A DNA stretch of 64,000 nt from Calothrix sp. MO_167.B12 (GCA_030066045.1 JASJCJ010000029.1:1-64000), one strand, 5' to 3'. Counted from the first letter of the stretch, positions 37,027 to 46,121 are shown. The notes: generated by a model not told the origin, from the sequence alone. Numbers and translations are program-made.

Positions 37027-38037
37027 TTACTCAGCCTTTGGGGTTAAAGCGCCACCACAGCTCGAACCGCTACCAGCAGTACAGCCATAACAATAAGCAG
37101 CAGTTTCTACATTTGTAATCAAGTCTAAACTACCATATTTCAGCAACTTACCAATTGTCACGGGTTCTCCATCGGCAGTTTTGGCGGGTAAATTCATCAT
37201 TTGGTTGAAATCGCAATCATAGACGTTACCGAGATAATCAATGGAAAGTTGATCCCGACACATCAAATTTTCCACAGTGCTGGGGTTGAAATTAGACTCT
37301 AAAAACTGCAAGTAGGGAGCATGCAGTTTTTTCCTTTCTAAATAAAATTTAGTTCTGCCAACAGGGATATTGGTAATGGTAAACAGATTATTAAAGACAA
37401 TGGCAAAATTTTCTTGCAAGAAGGCTTTGTAATCTTGTTCTAATGTAGCTTGTTGGGGAGTTAAAGCAAATGTATCACTTGTTGGTAATTGGGGATTATA
37501 TACCAAATCTAAAATGAGGTGAGGATGTTTACCATACCCTAGTTGATTTAGCCATTGTAGAGCTTTAATGGAGTTATCAAAGACCCCATTACCGCGCATT
37601 TTGTCAACATTATTAGCCAGGTAACAAGGAAGAGAAGCAACAACCCGAATTTTATGTTTAGCAAAGTATTCAGGTAAATCACCAAATCCATCTTCAAAGT
37701 AAATTGTTAAATTTGACCGGACAATTACCTGTTTTCCTGTAGCTACGGCTGCTTCTACCAATGGCTTAAATCCATAATTCATCTCTGGCGCGCCACCAGT
37801 CAAATCGACAATTTTGATTTGAGGAGATTGATGGATTAATGCAATTAATTGTTCGCAAACTTGAGGAGAAAGTTCTTCTGTGCGTTTTGGTCCTGCTTCT
37901 ACATGACAATGGTTACAAGCTAAATTACACCGCTTACCGAGATTGATTTGCAGAACTTGAATTTTTTGTTTAGTCAGGGGTGATGCTAACTTATGTTTAA
38001 ATGGTGTGATTGTGGTATTAATTGATTCTGCTTGCAT
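37027..38037 (-). CDS. arsS: Arsenosugar biosynthesis radical SAM protein ArsS
   Basis: A 336-residue radical SAM enzyme. The [4Fe-4S] motif is CNLACNHCHVEAG (CxxxCxxC) near residue 33, with GGAPEMNYGFKPLVE next to it, and a Cys-rich C-terminal tail CYGCTAGSGSSCGG for auxiliary clusters. ArsS transfers a 5'-deoxyadenosyl group to dimethylarsinous acid, the committed step to arsenosugars. arsM lies 565 bp upstream on the same strand, the usual partner. A MITE has entered the gap between them. Confidence 0.93.
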   Translation of the reverse strand: MQAESINTTITPFKHKLASPLTKQKIQVLQINLGKRCNLACNHCHVEAGPKRTEELSPQVCEQLIALIHQSPQIKIVDLTGGAPEMNYGFKPLVEAAVATGKQVIVRSNLTIYFEDGFGDLPEYFAKHKIRVVASLPCYLANNVDKMRGNGVFDNSIKALQWLNQLGYGKHPHLILDLVYNPQLPTSDTFALTPQQATLEQDYKAFLQENFAIVFNNLFTITNIPVGRTKFYLERKKLHAPYLQFLESNFNPSTVENLMCRDQLSIDYLGNVYDCDFNQMMNLPAKTADGEPVTIGKLLKYGSLDLITNVETAAYCYGCTAGSGSSCGGALTPKAE

Positions 38038-38304
38038 GATTGATAAATTACTAGTAAATACAAAGTATAATCTACATTTGAAGTATGTAAAATTATATAT
38101 GCGATCGCACTAATTACAGTAGCAGAAAATCTGACCAATTAATTCATAATTAATGGTGCAAGCTCTTAAATTTTACTATCCTGCTCTAAGAGGATGTTTT
38201 GAAAGTCTAAAAGGTTACTTAAAACCTCTCTGGTAAACCTCTCTCCTACAAGGAAAGAGGCTTTGAAACTCCCATTACCTAATTAAGGATACGAGATTTT
38301 GGTG

Positions 38305-38410
38305 TTATACCAATTTGAAAAAAGAATGCAACACATGATTTATTGGTAGGGGCGGGGTTACGGTGGGATTACAATTGGATCTGTCGCAAATATTTTTTGA
38401 TTTGGTGTTA
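38305..38410. mobile_element. MITE, TAATACCAA family (copy 2)
   Basis: A 106-bp element with ends TTATACCAATTTGAAAAAAG and ATTTTTTGATTTGGTGTTA. Nearly identical to the reverse complement of 22504-22609. It lies between arsM and arsS. The rest of the 38038-38601 gap shows no gene; a CTCTCTCCTACAAGG-type repeat piece is at about 38240. Confidence 0.75.
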
Positions 38411-38601
38411 AACATAATACTCTTCAAACATCCTCTAAGAGCTGAGAGCGGTTAGAGTTTGAAAACAGTCCCTAGGGAATTGATAATATTACTCCCAAAT
38501 AGAGTCGCTACCCCTTAACAATTATCATTTGCACCATTAGATTAGGAGATAAATCAAGTAGCATAAATCAGCATGAGCAACAATAACATTATCTTTTTTT
38601 T

Positions 38602-39570
38602 CTAACAACATCCACCGCCAGTATAATGCCAAGTCGAATCAGTAATCATGACATTTGGTGAAATTAATTGAGCTAACTTTTTAGCAGTTTTATCGCAAAC
38701 TGCCGCTGGAATTCCCTTTTGCAAAATATGACCATTGTCGTCATCAAAATATTCCTCTGAACCGGCATAAATAGCAGTTTTACCAGTAAAAATACAAGCT
38801 CCATCTTCCGGAATAATTACTTTGAAAGATACAGAATCTAAACTTTCTAAAAGTAATGGTTCTGGTAAATTATAGGTTTGACAATCTAGGAGACGATAGG
38901 GGCGACGGCTACGAATTTCTACCTGACCAAAACCAGCACTCACAATCCGATGCACATAATCTTCATAGGTTAATGCCCCTGATAAACACATTGCTCGCAA
39001 ACGTTCATCTTGCTGTAAATGTTCTGGAATGGGTCGAGTCGCAATCGGATCGCTCATCTGCAATCTTCCACCGGGTTTTAAGACGCGATATGCCTCATGT
39101 AAAGCACGGCTTAAATCCTCCGGTTCAAAGATATTAAATAAACAATTCTGGGCGACAACATCCACAGAATCATCATTAATGGATAAGTTAAAAGCATCAC
39201 CCCCACGAATTTCCACAAAGCTGGGATCAAACCAAGGATTTTCTTGAGCCGCTATTGACAAATTCCGTGCTGCTGCTGCTCGCATTTCCGGTACAGGGTC
39301 TATGGCAATTACAGCACCAGGACGACGGGAAAAATACGCAAATTGCAAAGCTTCTAAACCACCACCAACACCCACATATAAGACGGTAGGATTATTGGCA
39401 AGTTCAGCAGGATGGACTGTAGTACCGCAACCATAATTCATTTCCTGCATTTGCAGAGGAATTTTTAATCCTGGTAGCTGTAGTGGGGAACTTTGAACGC
39501 AGCAAAGTCCGACTTGTGGTGTTTGAGCTACTTCACCATAGAATTGTGCGGCTGTATCGAGATATGTCAT
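38602..39570 (-). CDS. arsM: Arsenosugar biosynthesis arsenite methyltransferase ArsM
   Basis: A 322-residue SAM-dependent methyltransferase. Motifs: QVGLCCVQSSPLQLPGLKIP, MQEMNYGCGTTVHPAEL, SAM site VLYVGVGGGLEALQ, VVAQNCLFNIFEPEDLSRAL, LKPGGRLQMSDP, LRAMCLSGALTYEDY, and the C-terminal TGGGCC. The cysteines near the N-terminus and in the middle can bind trivalent arsenic. It makes methylated arsenicals for ArsS. The start ATG lies inside the last unit of a TCAGTTA/TAACTGA heptad array, with no Shine-Dalgarno. Confidence 0.93.
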   Translation of the reverse strand: MTYLDTAAQFYGEVAQTPQVGLCCVQSSPLQLPGLKIPLQMQEMNYGCGTTVHPAELANNPTVLYVGVGGGLEALQFAYFSRRPGAVIAIDPVPEMRAAAARNLSIAAQENPWFDPSFVEIRGGDAFNLSINDDSVDVVAQNCLFNIFEPEDLSRALHEAYRVLKPGGRLQMSDPIATRPIPEHLQQDERLRAMCLSGALTYEDYVHRIVSAGFGQVEIRSRRPYRLLDCQTYNLPEPLLLESLDSVSFKVIIPEDGACIFTGKTAIYAGSEEYFDDDNGHILQKGIPAAVCDKTAKKLAQLISPNVMITDSTWHYTGGGCC

Positions 39571-39603
39571 TTCAGTTATCAGTTATCAGTTAGCAGTTAT
39601 CAG
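39571..39603. repeat. Heptad array (TAACTGA) fused to the arsM start
   Basis: On the minus strand CTGATAACTGAAATGAC runs directly into the arsM ATG. The same junction is present at the response regulator (40767) and histidine kinase (41523). Confidence 0.75.
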
Positions 39604-39653
39604 TTTCCCCACCAATCAAATTTTCAGTGGGGATTTTTCTTTGTTCCTTGACT

Positions 39654-39763
39654 CACATCTTGCACCACATGATCCCATGCGAAAATCATCGCCTGTAACC
39701 CTTATTATTTGGTAGGGTGGGCAATGCCCACCTTACCCTTATTGAGAAGGTGCAAGATATGTG
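39654..39763. mobile_element. MITE-like element, CACATCTTGCAC family
   Basis: Left end CACATCTTGCACCACATGAT, right end CTTATTGAGAAGGTGCAAGATATGTG; the centre is GGTGGGCAATGCCCACC, a perfect palindrome. About 110 bp. Confidence 0.6.
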
Positions 39764-39827
39764 TTGATTGGCTTTATATATTTAAATATGATTTAGACCC
39801 TTAGATAATAAACTTTTGTAGAAAAAG

Positions 39828-39856
39828 CCAGTGGCAAGCAAGATACTCGCCACTGG
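39828..39856 (-). terminator. Stem-loop with T-run on the minus strand
   Basis: CCAGTGGC/GCCACTGG, followed on the minus strand by CTTTTTC. It lies 240 bp beyond the response-regulator stop codon and may end that transcript or an unannotated RNA. A 74-codon frame crossing it is not called. The rest of 39764-40092 shows nothing else. Confidence 0.5.
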
Positions 39857-40092
39857 ATTGATTCTTGAGGAAAGCAACAATTCTCTTGCGGCTATGTTTA
39901 TTTAATTCGGTTTGCTTTCTCAATTTATGAGTTTTTGCTGAGAGTCCACTGAACAGAAGATAAAATTTTCTATCAAAAGAGCTTTGACAATAACTGTTTA
40001 CCCGGATTTCATATGAAACGGGCAAGATGTCCGTACTACAAATTTAAACATTGGGGATGCTCCCCTTCCAAAATCTAAAATTGGAGTACATA

Positions 40093-40767
40093 TCAATCGC
40101 GCAGGACGTAACCAACCCCACGCACCGTTTGAATTAGCCGCTTTTCGTTATTTGCTTCTAGCTTTAACCGCAAATAGCGAATATAGACCTCAATAATATT
40201 GGAATCTCCCATAAAGTCATAACCCCACACTGTTTCCAAAATGCGATCGCGGGTGATAACCTGACGGGGATTTGTGAGTAAATATTCCAGTAAATCAAAT
40301 TCCTTTGCTGTTAATTCTATGGCGCGATCGCCCCGATATACTTCCCTGGTAGCTCGGTTTAATTTCAAATCGTCAAATACCAGCATATCTGCATCTGTTT
40401 CTTGGGTACGCCGCAAATTAGCCCGGACTCTTGCTAATAACTCCTCCACACTGAAAGGTTTGACCACATAATCATCCGCACCTGCATCTAACCCCGCCAC
40501 GCGATCGCTAACTTCATCTTTTGCTGTTAATAAAATAATTGGTACCTGCTCCCCAGTACTACGCAAACGACGACAAATTTCTAAACCAGACATCCCCGGT
40601 AACATCCAGTCTAGAATCAGCAAATCCGGATGAGACTCCCTTGCTGCTGTCAACCCCGTTAACCCATCATGGGCTATGGTCACTTGGTAGCCTTCACAAG
40701 TCAATTCCAACTCCACAAACCGAGCCAGCTTCACTTCATCTTCCACCAGTAAAATATGTGCCGTCAT
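40093..40767 (-). CDS. OmpR/PhoB-type response regulator
   Basis: A 224-residue two-component regulator. Receiver domain (1-118): acidic VEDE, phospho-acceptor Asp in LLILDWMLPG, LLTAKDE threonine and VVKPF lysine. Winged-helix DNA-binding domain (about 128-224): AIELTAKEFDLLEYLLTNPRQVITRDRILETVWGYD (family hallmark region) and EVYIRYLRLKLE, VRGVGYVLRD. It belongs to the OmpR family with several cyanobacterial paralogues (ManR, RppA-like); I cannot choose among them. The divergent histidine kinase at 41523 is a possible partner and shares the same heptad leader. Confidence 0.9.
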   Translation of the reverse strand: MTAHILLVEDEVKLARFVELELTCEGYQVTIAHDGLTGLTAARESHPDLLILDWMLPGMSGLEICRRLRSTGEQVPIILLTAKDEVSDRVAGLDAGADDYVVKPFSVEELLARVRANLRRTQETDADMLVFDDLKLNRATREVYRGDRAIELTAKEFDLLEYLLTNPRQVITRDRILETVWGYDFMGDSNIIEVYIRYLRLKLEANNEKRLIQTVRGVGYVLRD

Positions 40768-40792
40768 TTCAGTTATCAGTTATCAGTTATCA
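40768..40792. repeat. Heptad array (TAACTGA) fused to the response-regulator start
   Basis: Three TCAGTTA units (minus strand TAACTGA) end in GAAATGAC, in which the ATG is the start codon. Confidence 0.75.
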
Positions 40793-41465
40793 GTGTTTAC
40801 TTCAATCGGTTCAAGGGCAAGAGTAGTTCCAAAGTATTGATGATTTGACATAAATCAAAAAATCTGAATTTGATACCGCAGATATAATTAGGGCAATTGC
40901 TAGATTTTTCAGTGGCTGTATTCTAGTTTATATTTATACAAATATGTTGATTTTTGTCTATTTTTAATTACTAAATTATACAATACATATGGTTTATAAT
41001 ATCACTGATAAGAATTGTTGCATTTTTTGCTCAGAAATGGGAACCTGTGACTTAAACTCATGATTAATAGTACATATAGGAATCTGGTTTGATTGTTAAA
41101 TAAAATTAGGTGCTTGTAGTACTTGTAGGGTGGTTATGCTAACAGCACTCCGCATTGAGAATATTACCAGATGGTGCGTTACACTGTGCAGTAACACAAC
41201 CTACGTGTTTTAAGCGCGATCAGCCGGAGGCTTGACGCTCCGCGTATCGCAGGCTACGCCAACAAAAATCAAATAGTAATCTGATATAAATTATTAATCT
41301 GATATAAATTAGTAATCTTATATAAAAATAGTAAGTATTGATGAATGGTTTTTTAATAAAAAACATCACATGACCAAACAGTAATCGGTATCAAGCCCCA
41401 AATTTTATTTGTGGAAAAGGGAAAAATTTTTCCCCGTAACCCCTGCCCCTCGATTTATCGATGGG
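40793..41465. other. Divergent intergenic region with an 18-bp tandem repeat
   Basis: AGTAATCTGATATAAATT-like units repeat three times (41275-41326). An inverted CGGAGGCTTGACGCTCCGCG fragment is at 41224-41245. No gene is supported. Confidence 0.5.
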
Positions 41466-41521
41466 AAACTGATAACTGATAACTGATAACTGATAACTGA
41501 TAACTGATAACTGATAACTGA
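41466..41521. repeat. Heptad array (ACTGATA, about eight units) before the histidine kinase
   Basis: Eight nearly perfect ACTGATA units lead into ACTGAAATGAC, containing the start codon at 41523. Confidence 0.85.
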
Positions 41522-41522
41522 A

Positions 41523-42794
41523 ATGACACAAACAAATTCCACATCATCTTTATCCTCCAAGGATTGGCAAAGAGCAAGGCGTGCTTTAGCAATTTTGTCT
41601 ACTCTGAGTTATCGTACAGATAAATTTAACTATTATCTACGGGAAATTACTTTAGGTATTAGTGAATTACTTCAACTTGATTGGTCTGTAGTGACATTAT
41701 GCGGTGATAGTTACCAAATCCTAGCTAGTAATATTGAACTAGGAGATGCAGGTAAGCAAGTTTACTCCCTACATGGCAGTTTAACTGGTACTGTAGTGGA
41801 AACAGGTAAAGTTTTAGCAATCACAGACGCTACAAGCTGTAGTCAATATGGTAGTCCGCCCCCAGGCTATCAAGCCTATTTAGGAGTGCCTTTACGTACT
41901 CCCCAGGGGAAAGTAGTAGGAACCATTTGTTGCTTTCAAAAACAAGCACGCCGATTTACTTCAGATGAGATTGACGTTGCCGAATTATTTGCCGAACGGG
42001 CCGCAACAGCAATTGATAACTATCAGCTTTATCAACAACAGTTGGAATTTAATCACATTTTAGAAGCTGAGGTACAGAAAAGAACAGAAGAATTACAAGC
42101 TGCTCAAGCAAAACTAGTAGAGAAAGAACGTTTAGCAGCCATTGGTGAATTTTCTGCTTGTATTATCCACGAAATTCGTAACCCCTTAACTACAATTAAA
42201 ATGGGGTTAAATTATTTTAAAAAATTGGATTTATCAACAGTAGCAAAAGAACGATTATCTTTGGCATTAGAAGAGTCGGAGCGTTTAGAAAGATTGTTAA
42301 AAGAAATCTTACTTTATGCCAAGCCTCAGACATTAAAACTAGAAGAAATTGAACTGAATAATTGGATTGGTCAGATAGTGCGATCGCTGGGATCAATGCC
42401 AGAAGCTACAGACAAATTCATCAAATTTTGCCCAACTACTAATATAGCTACAGTCCAGGCAGATAAAGATAAATTACAACAAATATTAATTAATATAGTA
42501 CGGAATGCATTTGAAGCAACATCCGTAGGCAATACTGTCAGATTATTAGTTAAAAATATTGTTGGGCAAGACCAAATATGTATTCAGATTAATAATAGCG
42601 GGGAACCCATTCCTCCAGAGATTTTACCTCAATTAACTCAGCCTTTTTTCTCAACAAAAACCTCTGGAACTGGATTGGGACTGGCAATCTGTAAAAGGAT
42701 TGTGGAACTTCACGGTGGAGAATTGGAAATTCAATCTAATTTGACTGAAGGCACTACAGTAGTAGTACAATTACCTATGTGTGATCAACAGTAA
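41523..42794 (+). CDS. GAF-domain sensor histidine kinase
   Basis: A 423-residue soluble kinase. GAF domain (about 35-165: LDWSVVTLCGDSYQILASN, YLGVPLRTPQGKVVGTICCF), coiled coil (about 168-205), HisKA with phospho-acceptor His in IIHEIRNPLTTIKMGL, and HATPase_c with N-box ILINIVRNAFEA and G-boxes in STKTSGTGLGLAICKRIVELHGG. All catalytic motifs are intact. No chromophore cysteine motif of phytochromes or CBCRs is obvious in GAF (CGDSYQ and ICCF cysteines only). The start is embedded in a heptad array and the stop overlaps the convergent small gene by 10 bp. Confidence 0.9.
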   Translation: MTQTNSTSSLSSKDWQRARRALAILSTLSYRTDKFNYYLREITLGISELLQLDWSVVTLCGDSYQILASNIELGDAGKQVYSLHGSLTGTVVETGKVLAITDATSCSQYGSPPPGYQAYLGVPLRTPQGKVVGTICCFQKQARRFTSDEIDVAELFAERAATAIDNYQLYQQQLEFNHILEAEVQKRTEELQAAQAKLVEKERLAAIGEFSACIIHEIRNPLTTIKMGLNYFKKLDLSTVAKERLSLALEESERLERLLKEILLYAKPQTLKLEEIELNNWIGQIVRSLGSMPEATDKFIKFCPTTNIATVQADKDKLQQILINIVRNAFEATSVGNTVRLLVKNIVGQDQICIQINNSGEPIPPEILPQLTQPFFSTKTSGTGLGLAICKRIVELHGGELEIQSNLTEGTTVVVQLPMCDQQ

Positions 42795-43072
42795 ACTGTA
42801 ATATCTTCTCCACAATCATCTGCTAAATAGCACAGAGCTTTAAAACGCAGACTGACAACTTCCTCATATAGAGGATTTAGCTTACACATTGGGGGGATGT
42901 GGAATAATTTGCGTCCAAATAGGGTAATATCTCTTTCAAATGGACATTGAGCGGGAATCAGTTTGCACAAAATGTGGGCTAATTCAACATTGTGGACTTC
43001 TAGAGAATTTAACCATTGACGAATGGGGAATAGAAAATCTCTGTGGTGCCGAATGTGGGAAAAGCTAGTCAT
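42785..43072 (-). CDS. Mo-dependent nitrogenase C-terminal-domain protein
   Basis: A 95-residue protein: IRQWLNSLEVHNVELAHILCKLIPAQCPFERDITLFG, then HIPPMCKLNPLYEEVVSLRFKALCYLADDCGED. This is the Mo-nitro_C family (PF06967 as I recall), named after a C-terminal region of a nitrogenase-linked protein and widespread in cyanobacteria. It contains five or six cysteines but no known role. Convergent with the kinase, ends overlapping by 10 bp. Confidence 0.82.
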   Translation of the reverse strand: MTSFSHIRHHRDFLFPIRQWLNSLEVHNVELAHILCKLIPAQCPFERDITLFGRKLFHIPPMCKLNPLYEEVVSLRFKALCYLADDCGEDITVYC

Positions 43073-43327
43073 AGTTCTTACCTGGGAATATATTAGGCAG
43101 TAAATTTAGTTCAGGTTAGATAGTAAGTAAACCTTTCTATATATAATTACGTTCAGTGGTATTGACTTATGCAGTCATCATTGGTTCCTGAAATATTGTT
43201 CGTTTCTCAGAACACCTATAACTACACCAGATAGTCCTTATTTTCCGTATAAATTTCTAGATTTTTTGGTTTACAGTATCCAGGTTTTCCACGCTGGATA
43301 CTGGTGTAATTCAGATGGAGTGATAAT

Positions 43328-43795
43328 CTAAACTCCTCTGAGAGGAGCATAGCCAAAAGTAGCATTGAATTGTTGACACCAAATCCCTACAGATTTGAAC
43401 TGGTTGAGGTTGATATTCTCTGGGATTGCATAGCGTTGAGTGCCTTTGAAGCTTTTGATAGGAGCTAGGGTAACGTAATCTGTTTTCCGAATATTTAGAG
43501 GTACATTACTTTGACGGTGAAGAATTACTTTAACGTCTGGACCACTACCAGTCCTAAAGCTGCGATCAAACTCAAGGTAACGTTTACCATTAATACTAAC
43601 AATTTTCGCCATTCCTCTAGTAGATTTCTCCTGCTTGACGAAGCTACCGTGAGCGACAACAGACTTATTCGTTCCCTTGACATCAGCTGTTGAATGGCTG
43701 GCAAAAGCTGGAGATGTATTAATTACTGTCGAACCTACACCAGTTAAAACTACAACAGATGCGATTCCTAAGCCAGCCAATTTATAAAGTTTCAT
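43328..43795 (-). CDS. Exported DM13-domain protein
   Basis: A 155-residue exported protein. Signal peptide MKLYKLAGLGIASVVVLTG...PAFA (1-31). The remainder is one DM13 domain: HGSFVKQEKSTRGMAKIV, YLEFDRSFRTGSGPDVKVIL, YVTLAPIKSFKGTQRYAIPE and VGIWCQQFNATFGYAPL. DM13 domains are predicted to act in extracellular redox reactions through the conserved Cys. The ATG at 43795 is chosen because the signal peptide begins there; 23 upstream codons are non-native. It is the last gene of the exported-protein run. Confidence 0.85.
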   Translation of the reverse strand: MKLYKLAGLGIASVVVLTGVGSTVINTSPAFASHSTADVKGTNKSVVAHGSFVKQEKSTRGMAKIVSINGKRYLEFDRSFRTGSGPDVKVILHRQSNVPLNIRKTDYVTLAPIKSFKGTQRYAIPENINLNQFKSVGIWCQQFNATFGYAPLRGV

Positions 43796-43936
43796 GATTG
43801 TAATAGCTCCTAACAAGTTGTGTGTGCTTGTTCTCTCTTGCTTGATTACTAATATGGCGGACAACTGTGAATCAGCTCTGATAGCTAACTGAAATTTGAT
43901 TAAGAGTTAAATGAGAAAACTGAGAAACAAATAACA

Positions 43937-43969
43937 AGCTCCGCGACTTGTTGGAAAAGTCGCGGAGCT
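43937..43969 (-). terminator. 13-bp perfect stem-loop
   Basis: AGCTCCGCGACTT/AAGTCGCGGAGCT with a 7-base loop, beyond the stop of the lipoprotein gene at 44024. There is no long T-run, but its strength and position fit a terminator. Confidence 0.65.
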
Positions 43970-44023
43970 AAGGAATATCTCATATTCACTGTGTAACAGT
44001 CTTAGAAGTTTTATTCAATAGTA

Positions 44024-44572
44024 CTAGCGTACACTGACATCCATCCGATAGTTGAGAGCTCCATCACCACTCGTTTGCTGAGTGTTACTTGTTCCAGGAG
44101 CATTGAATTCCACACTTACATCTGAATCAGCAGGAGTATAACGGGCTGAAATTTCTACTTTGTGCTCTCCCACCGACAGGTAAGGGGATAAATTAATATC
44201 AACTGTATTACTGCGGATTTGTTTAACAACTCTACCATCAATGCGAATTTCCCCAGTCAAATTATTACCTGAAGTTTTGATACTTAGGATATGGGGTTTG
44301 TTTAAACTAGCTGCATTCACGCCGACGGAACTTGTTTGGTAACTAGATGAACTACTAGATTGTTGGTTACTAACAGAGAAACTATTATCCATATCACTAC
44401 TATTATCAGATTGAACGACGGAAGTTTGATTATTTTGACTGTTTTGACTACTTCGACTAGTAACAACAGAAGTTTGGTTATTTTGGCTAGTCTGGACTGA
44501 CTTTTGCCCTACACATGCATTCACGCTAACTATTAAAGCGATGCTACACGCAATAAACAATGAAGTTTTCAT
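44024..44572 (-). CDS. Ser/Gln/Asn-rich putative lipoprotein
   Basis: 182 residues. Lipoprotein signal MKTSLFIACSIALIVSVNAC with Cys20 in a VNAC lipobox. Residues 21-85 are low-complexity (VQTSQNNQTSVVTSRSSQ-type repeats with NQTSVV twice). The rest (about 90-182) predicts a beta sandwich: LSIKTSGNNLTGEIRIDGRVV, VGEHKVEISARYTPADSDVSVEF. I do not recognise a family. A surface lipoprotein with a tether and one small beta domain seems likely. Confidence 0.65.
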   Translation of the reverse strand: MKTSLFIACSIALIVSVNACVGQKSVQTSQNNQTSVVTSRSSQNSQNNQTSVVQSDNSSDMDNSFSVSNQQSSSSSSYQTSSVGVNAASLNKPHILSIKTSGNNLTGEIRIDGRVVKQIRSNTVDINLSPYLSVGEHKVEISARYTPADSDVSVEFNAPGTSNTQQTSGDGALNYRMDVSVR

Positions 44573-45005
44573 GATTCAGATACAATTGATAGATAAATTT
44601 TGTATGCGATCGCATCGGCAGACAACTATAGATACAAAAAATTTTCATTTTGTAAAACTATTTACCTCCCGATAATCACATGGATATATTTTATTAATAG
44701 AGAAACACTCAATTTATTTTCAGTATCATCAAAAAATATTATCTTTATTACTCCCATACTTTACTTACCATTTCAACGATAGCATTTATATAAGATATAT
44801 AAAATTTTATTTGTTAAATTTTACATATTTGCTATTAGTTACTAATAGCTCAATATTAAAAAAACAAGTATCTAAAGATAGATAAATATTTAATTTACTC
44901 AAGTAAATTATCCTCTCCTGATTCAGGAGAGGTTAAGAAAAAGCAATCATAAATCTTTTAGAAGATGCAAATGCACCAAACTCAAAAATCGAAATTAACC
45001 TCTAT
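44573..45005. other. AT-rich gap
   Basis: About 430 bp of very AT-rich DNA with one GCGATCGC and a decayed TCTCCTGATTCAGGAGA palindrome (44923-44939). Probably holds the promoter of the lipoprotein gene; no gene seen. Confidence 0.45.
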
Positions 45006-45629
45006 TTAGCGAGGAAGACATCCCAAATCACCATTTGCTCTGAGTTTATTTGGTGATTCTTGTTTCCCGCCCAGAATATTCCGAGCTACGTCAGTAACAC
45101 CAGAAACAATATTCAATGGATTGAGATTTTGAACAGACATATCTACTCCAACCTTAGCATTGCATAAATGTGTTTTGGGAAGGGAATTAGATTGCTGTTG
45201 AGCTTGAGGAATATTGCCAGTATCGGTATTATTTTGTTCTTGATTAGTAATGCTATTAGTCACGCTATTAACTGCATTACCAACTCCAGGTACAACCTTC
45301 TTATTGTTACGAATAATACCATCAACAACTGCACCAGCTACTCCAGGTACAATATTCTTTTTATTACCAGTTACACCATTGAGAACTGCTCCGGCGACTC
45401 CAGGTAGAATACTCTTTTTCTTACGACGGGTAACTCCATTGACTGCGGCTCCAGGTGCATTTTCTACACCATTATTAGGAGTAGCAGGAGTTTGATTTAC
45501 ATTGGTTTGAGTTTCAGATACTTGACTCTGTTGGTTTTCAGGATTGGGTGCTTCTTGAGCGATCGCAGCAGAGGGAGCGATAGTAATTACCGCAGCTAAT
45601 AAACCAAAAACCTGAATTTTTGTAATCAT
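45006..45629 (-). CDS. Exported protein with PGVAGAV repeats
   Basis: 207 residues. Signal peptide to about residue 24 (ITIAPSAAIAQEA). A Gln/Asn-rich stretch is followed by three tandem repeats of about 20 residues, each K-K-x-x-x-PGV-x-x-AV-x-x-V: SILPGVAGAVLNGV, NIVPGVAGAVVDGI, VVPGVGNAVNSV. The C-terminal part has two cysteines, THLCNAKVG and the last-residue region LGCLPR. The Cys close to the C-terminus followed by Arg recurs in the neighbouring exported proteins. No family recognised. Confidence 0.65.
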   Translation of the reverse strand: MITKIQVFGLLAAVITIAPSAAIAQEAPNPENQQSQVSETQTNVNQTPATPNNGVENAPGAAVNGVTRRKKKSILPGVAGAVLNGVTGNKKNIVPGVAGAVVDGIIRNNKKVVPGVGNAVNSVTNSITNQEQNNTDTGNIPQAQQQSNSLPKTHLCNAKVGVDMSVQNLNPLNIVSGVTDVARNILGGKQESPNKLRANGDLGCLPR

Positions 45630-45951
45630 ATTTCTCTACCCCAAAAATTGAAAATTGACTAATGTTGAGTTGATTATTGAATTAAGAATTTGTATATTTG
45701 TCTTTTGGTGATTCATTATGCAGGCATTTATCAACATTAATTGATCTTGGTCTATTGTGAATTGTTAATGTTAGCCTGCATGAATCGTGAGTATAGATAC
45801 AATTCCAGTTATAATAATTCCTGAAAAATATGCATAAAAAAAAGTTTATGGTACCTGTTTCTTGTTGAGATTTCCTTTTATTGTCATTACCAGTGTTTTG
45901 AAAGGCAAATATAGCAACGACTACGGTTAAGTAACTGGGTCAAATTAAATA

Positions 45952-46121
45952 ACCTGAGTTCGAGATAAGCCCAAACCCTCATTACACCGTTGCTTGATTC
46001 TGGGATATGTCAACGTGTTTGCCTCGTTTGAGCTATTCAAGGTTAAATAAACCGGGATTACCCGAACTGAGGTTACGTATATTTCTCGCGTTAATTTTAA
46101 CTCCTAACACCGAACTAAGGT
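45952..46121. mobile_element. MITE, ACCTGAGTTCGG family (copy 2) with identifiable empty site
   Basis: 170 bp with flanking direct repeats TAAATA (or TTAAATA). The flanks joined without the element read CTGGGTCAAATTAAATATAAAACC, which is the sequence found uninterrupted at 8634-8657. Confidence 0.85.

Noticed and set aside
39801-40025. 74-codon minus-strand frame behind the response regulator
   Set aside because: Crosses a strong stem-loop with T-run and has no domain; more likely untranslated.
41466-41521. Regular repeats that might suggest a CRISPR array
   Set aside because: Seven-bp head-to-tail units without spacers; STRR-type arrays, not CRISPR.
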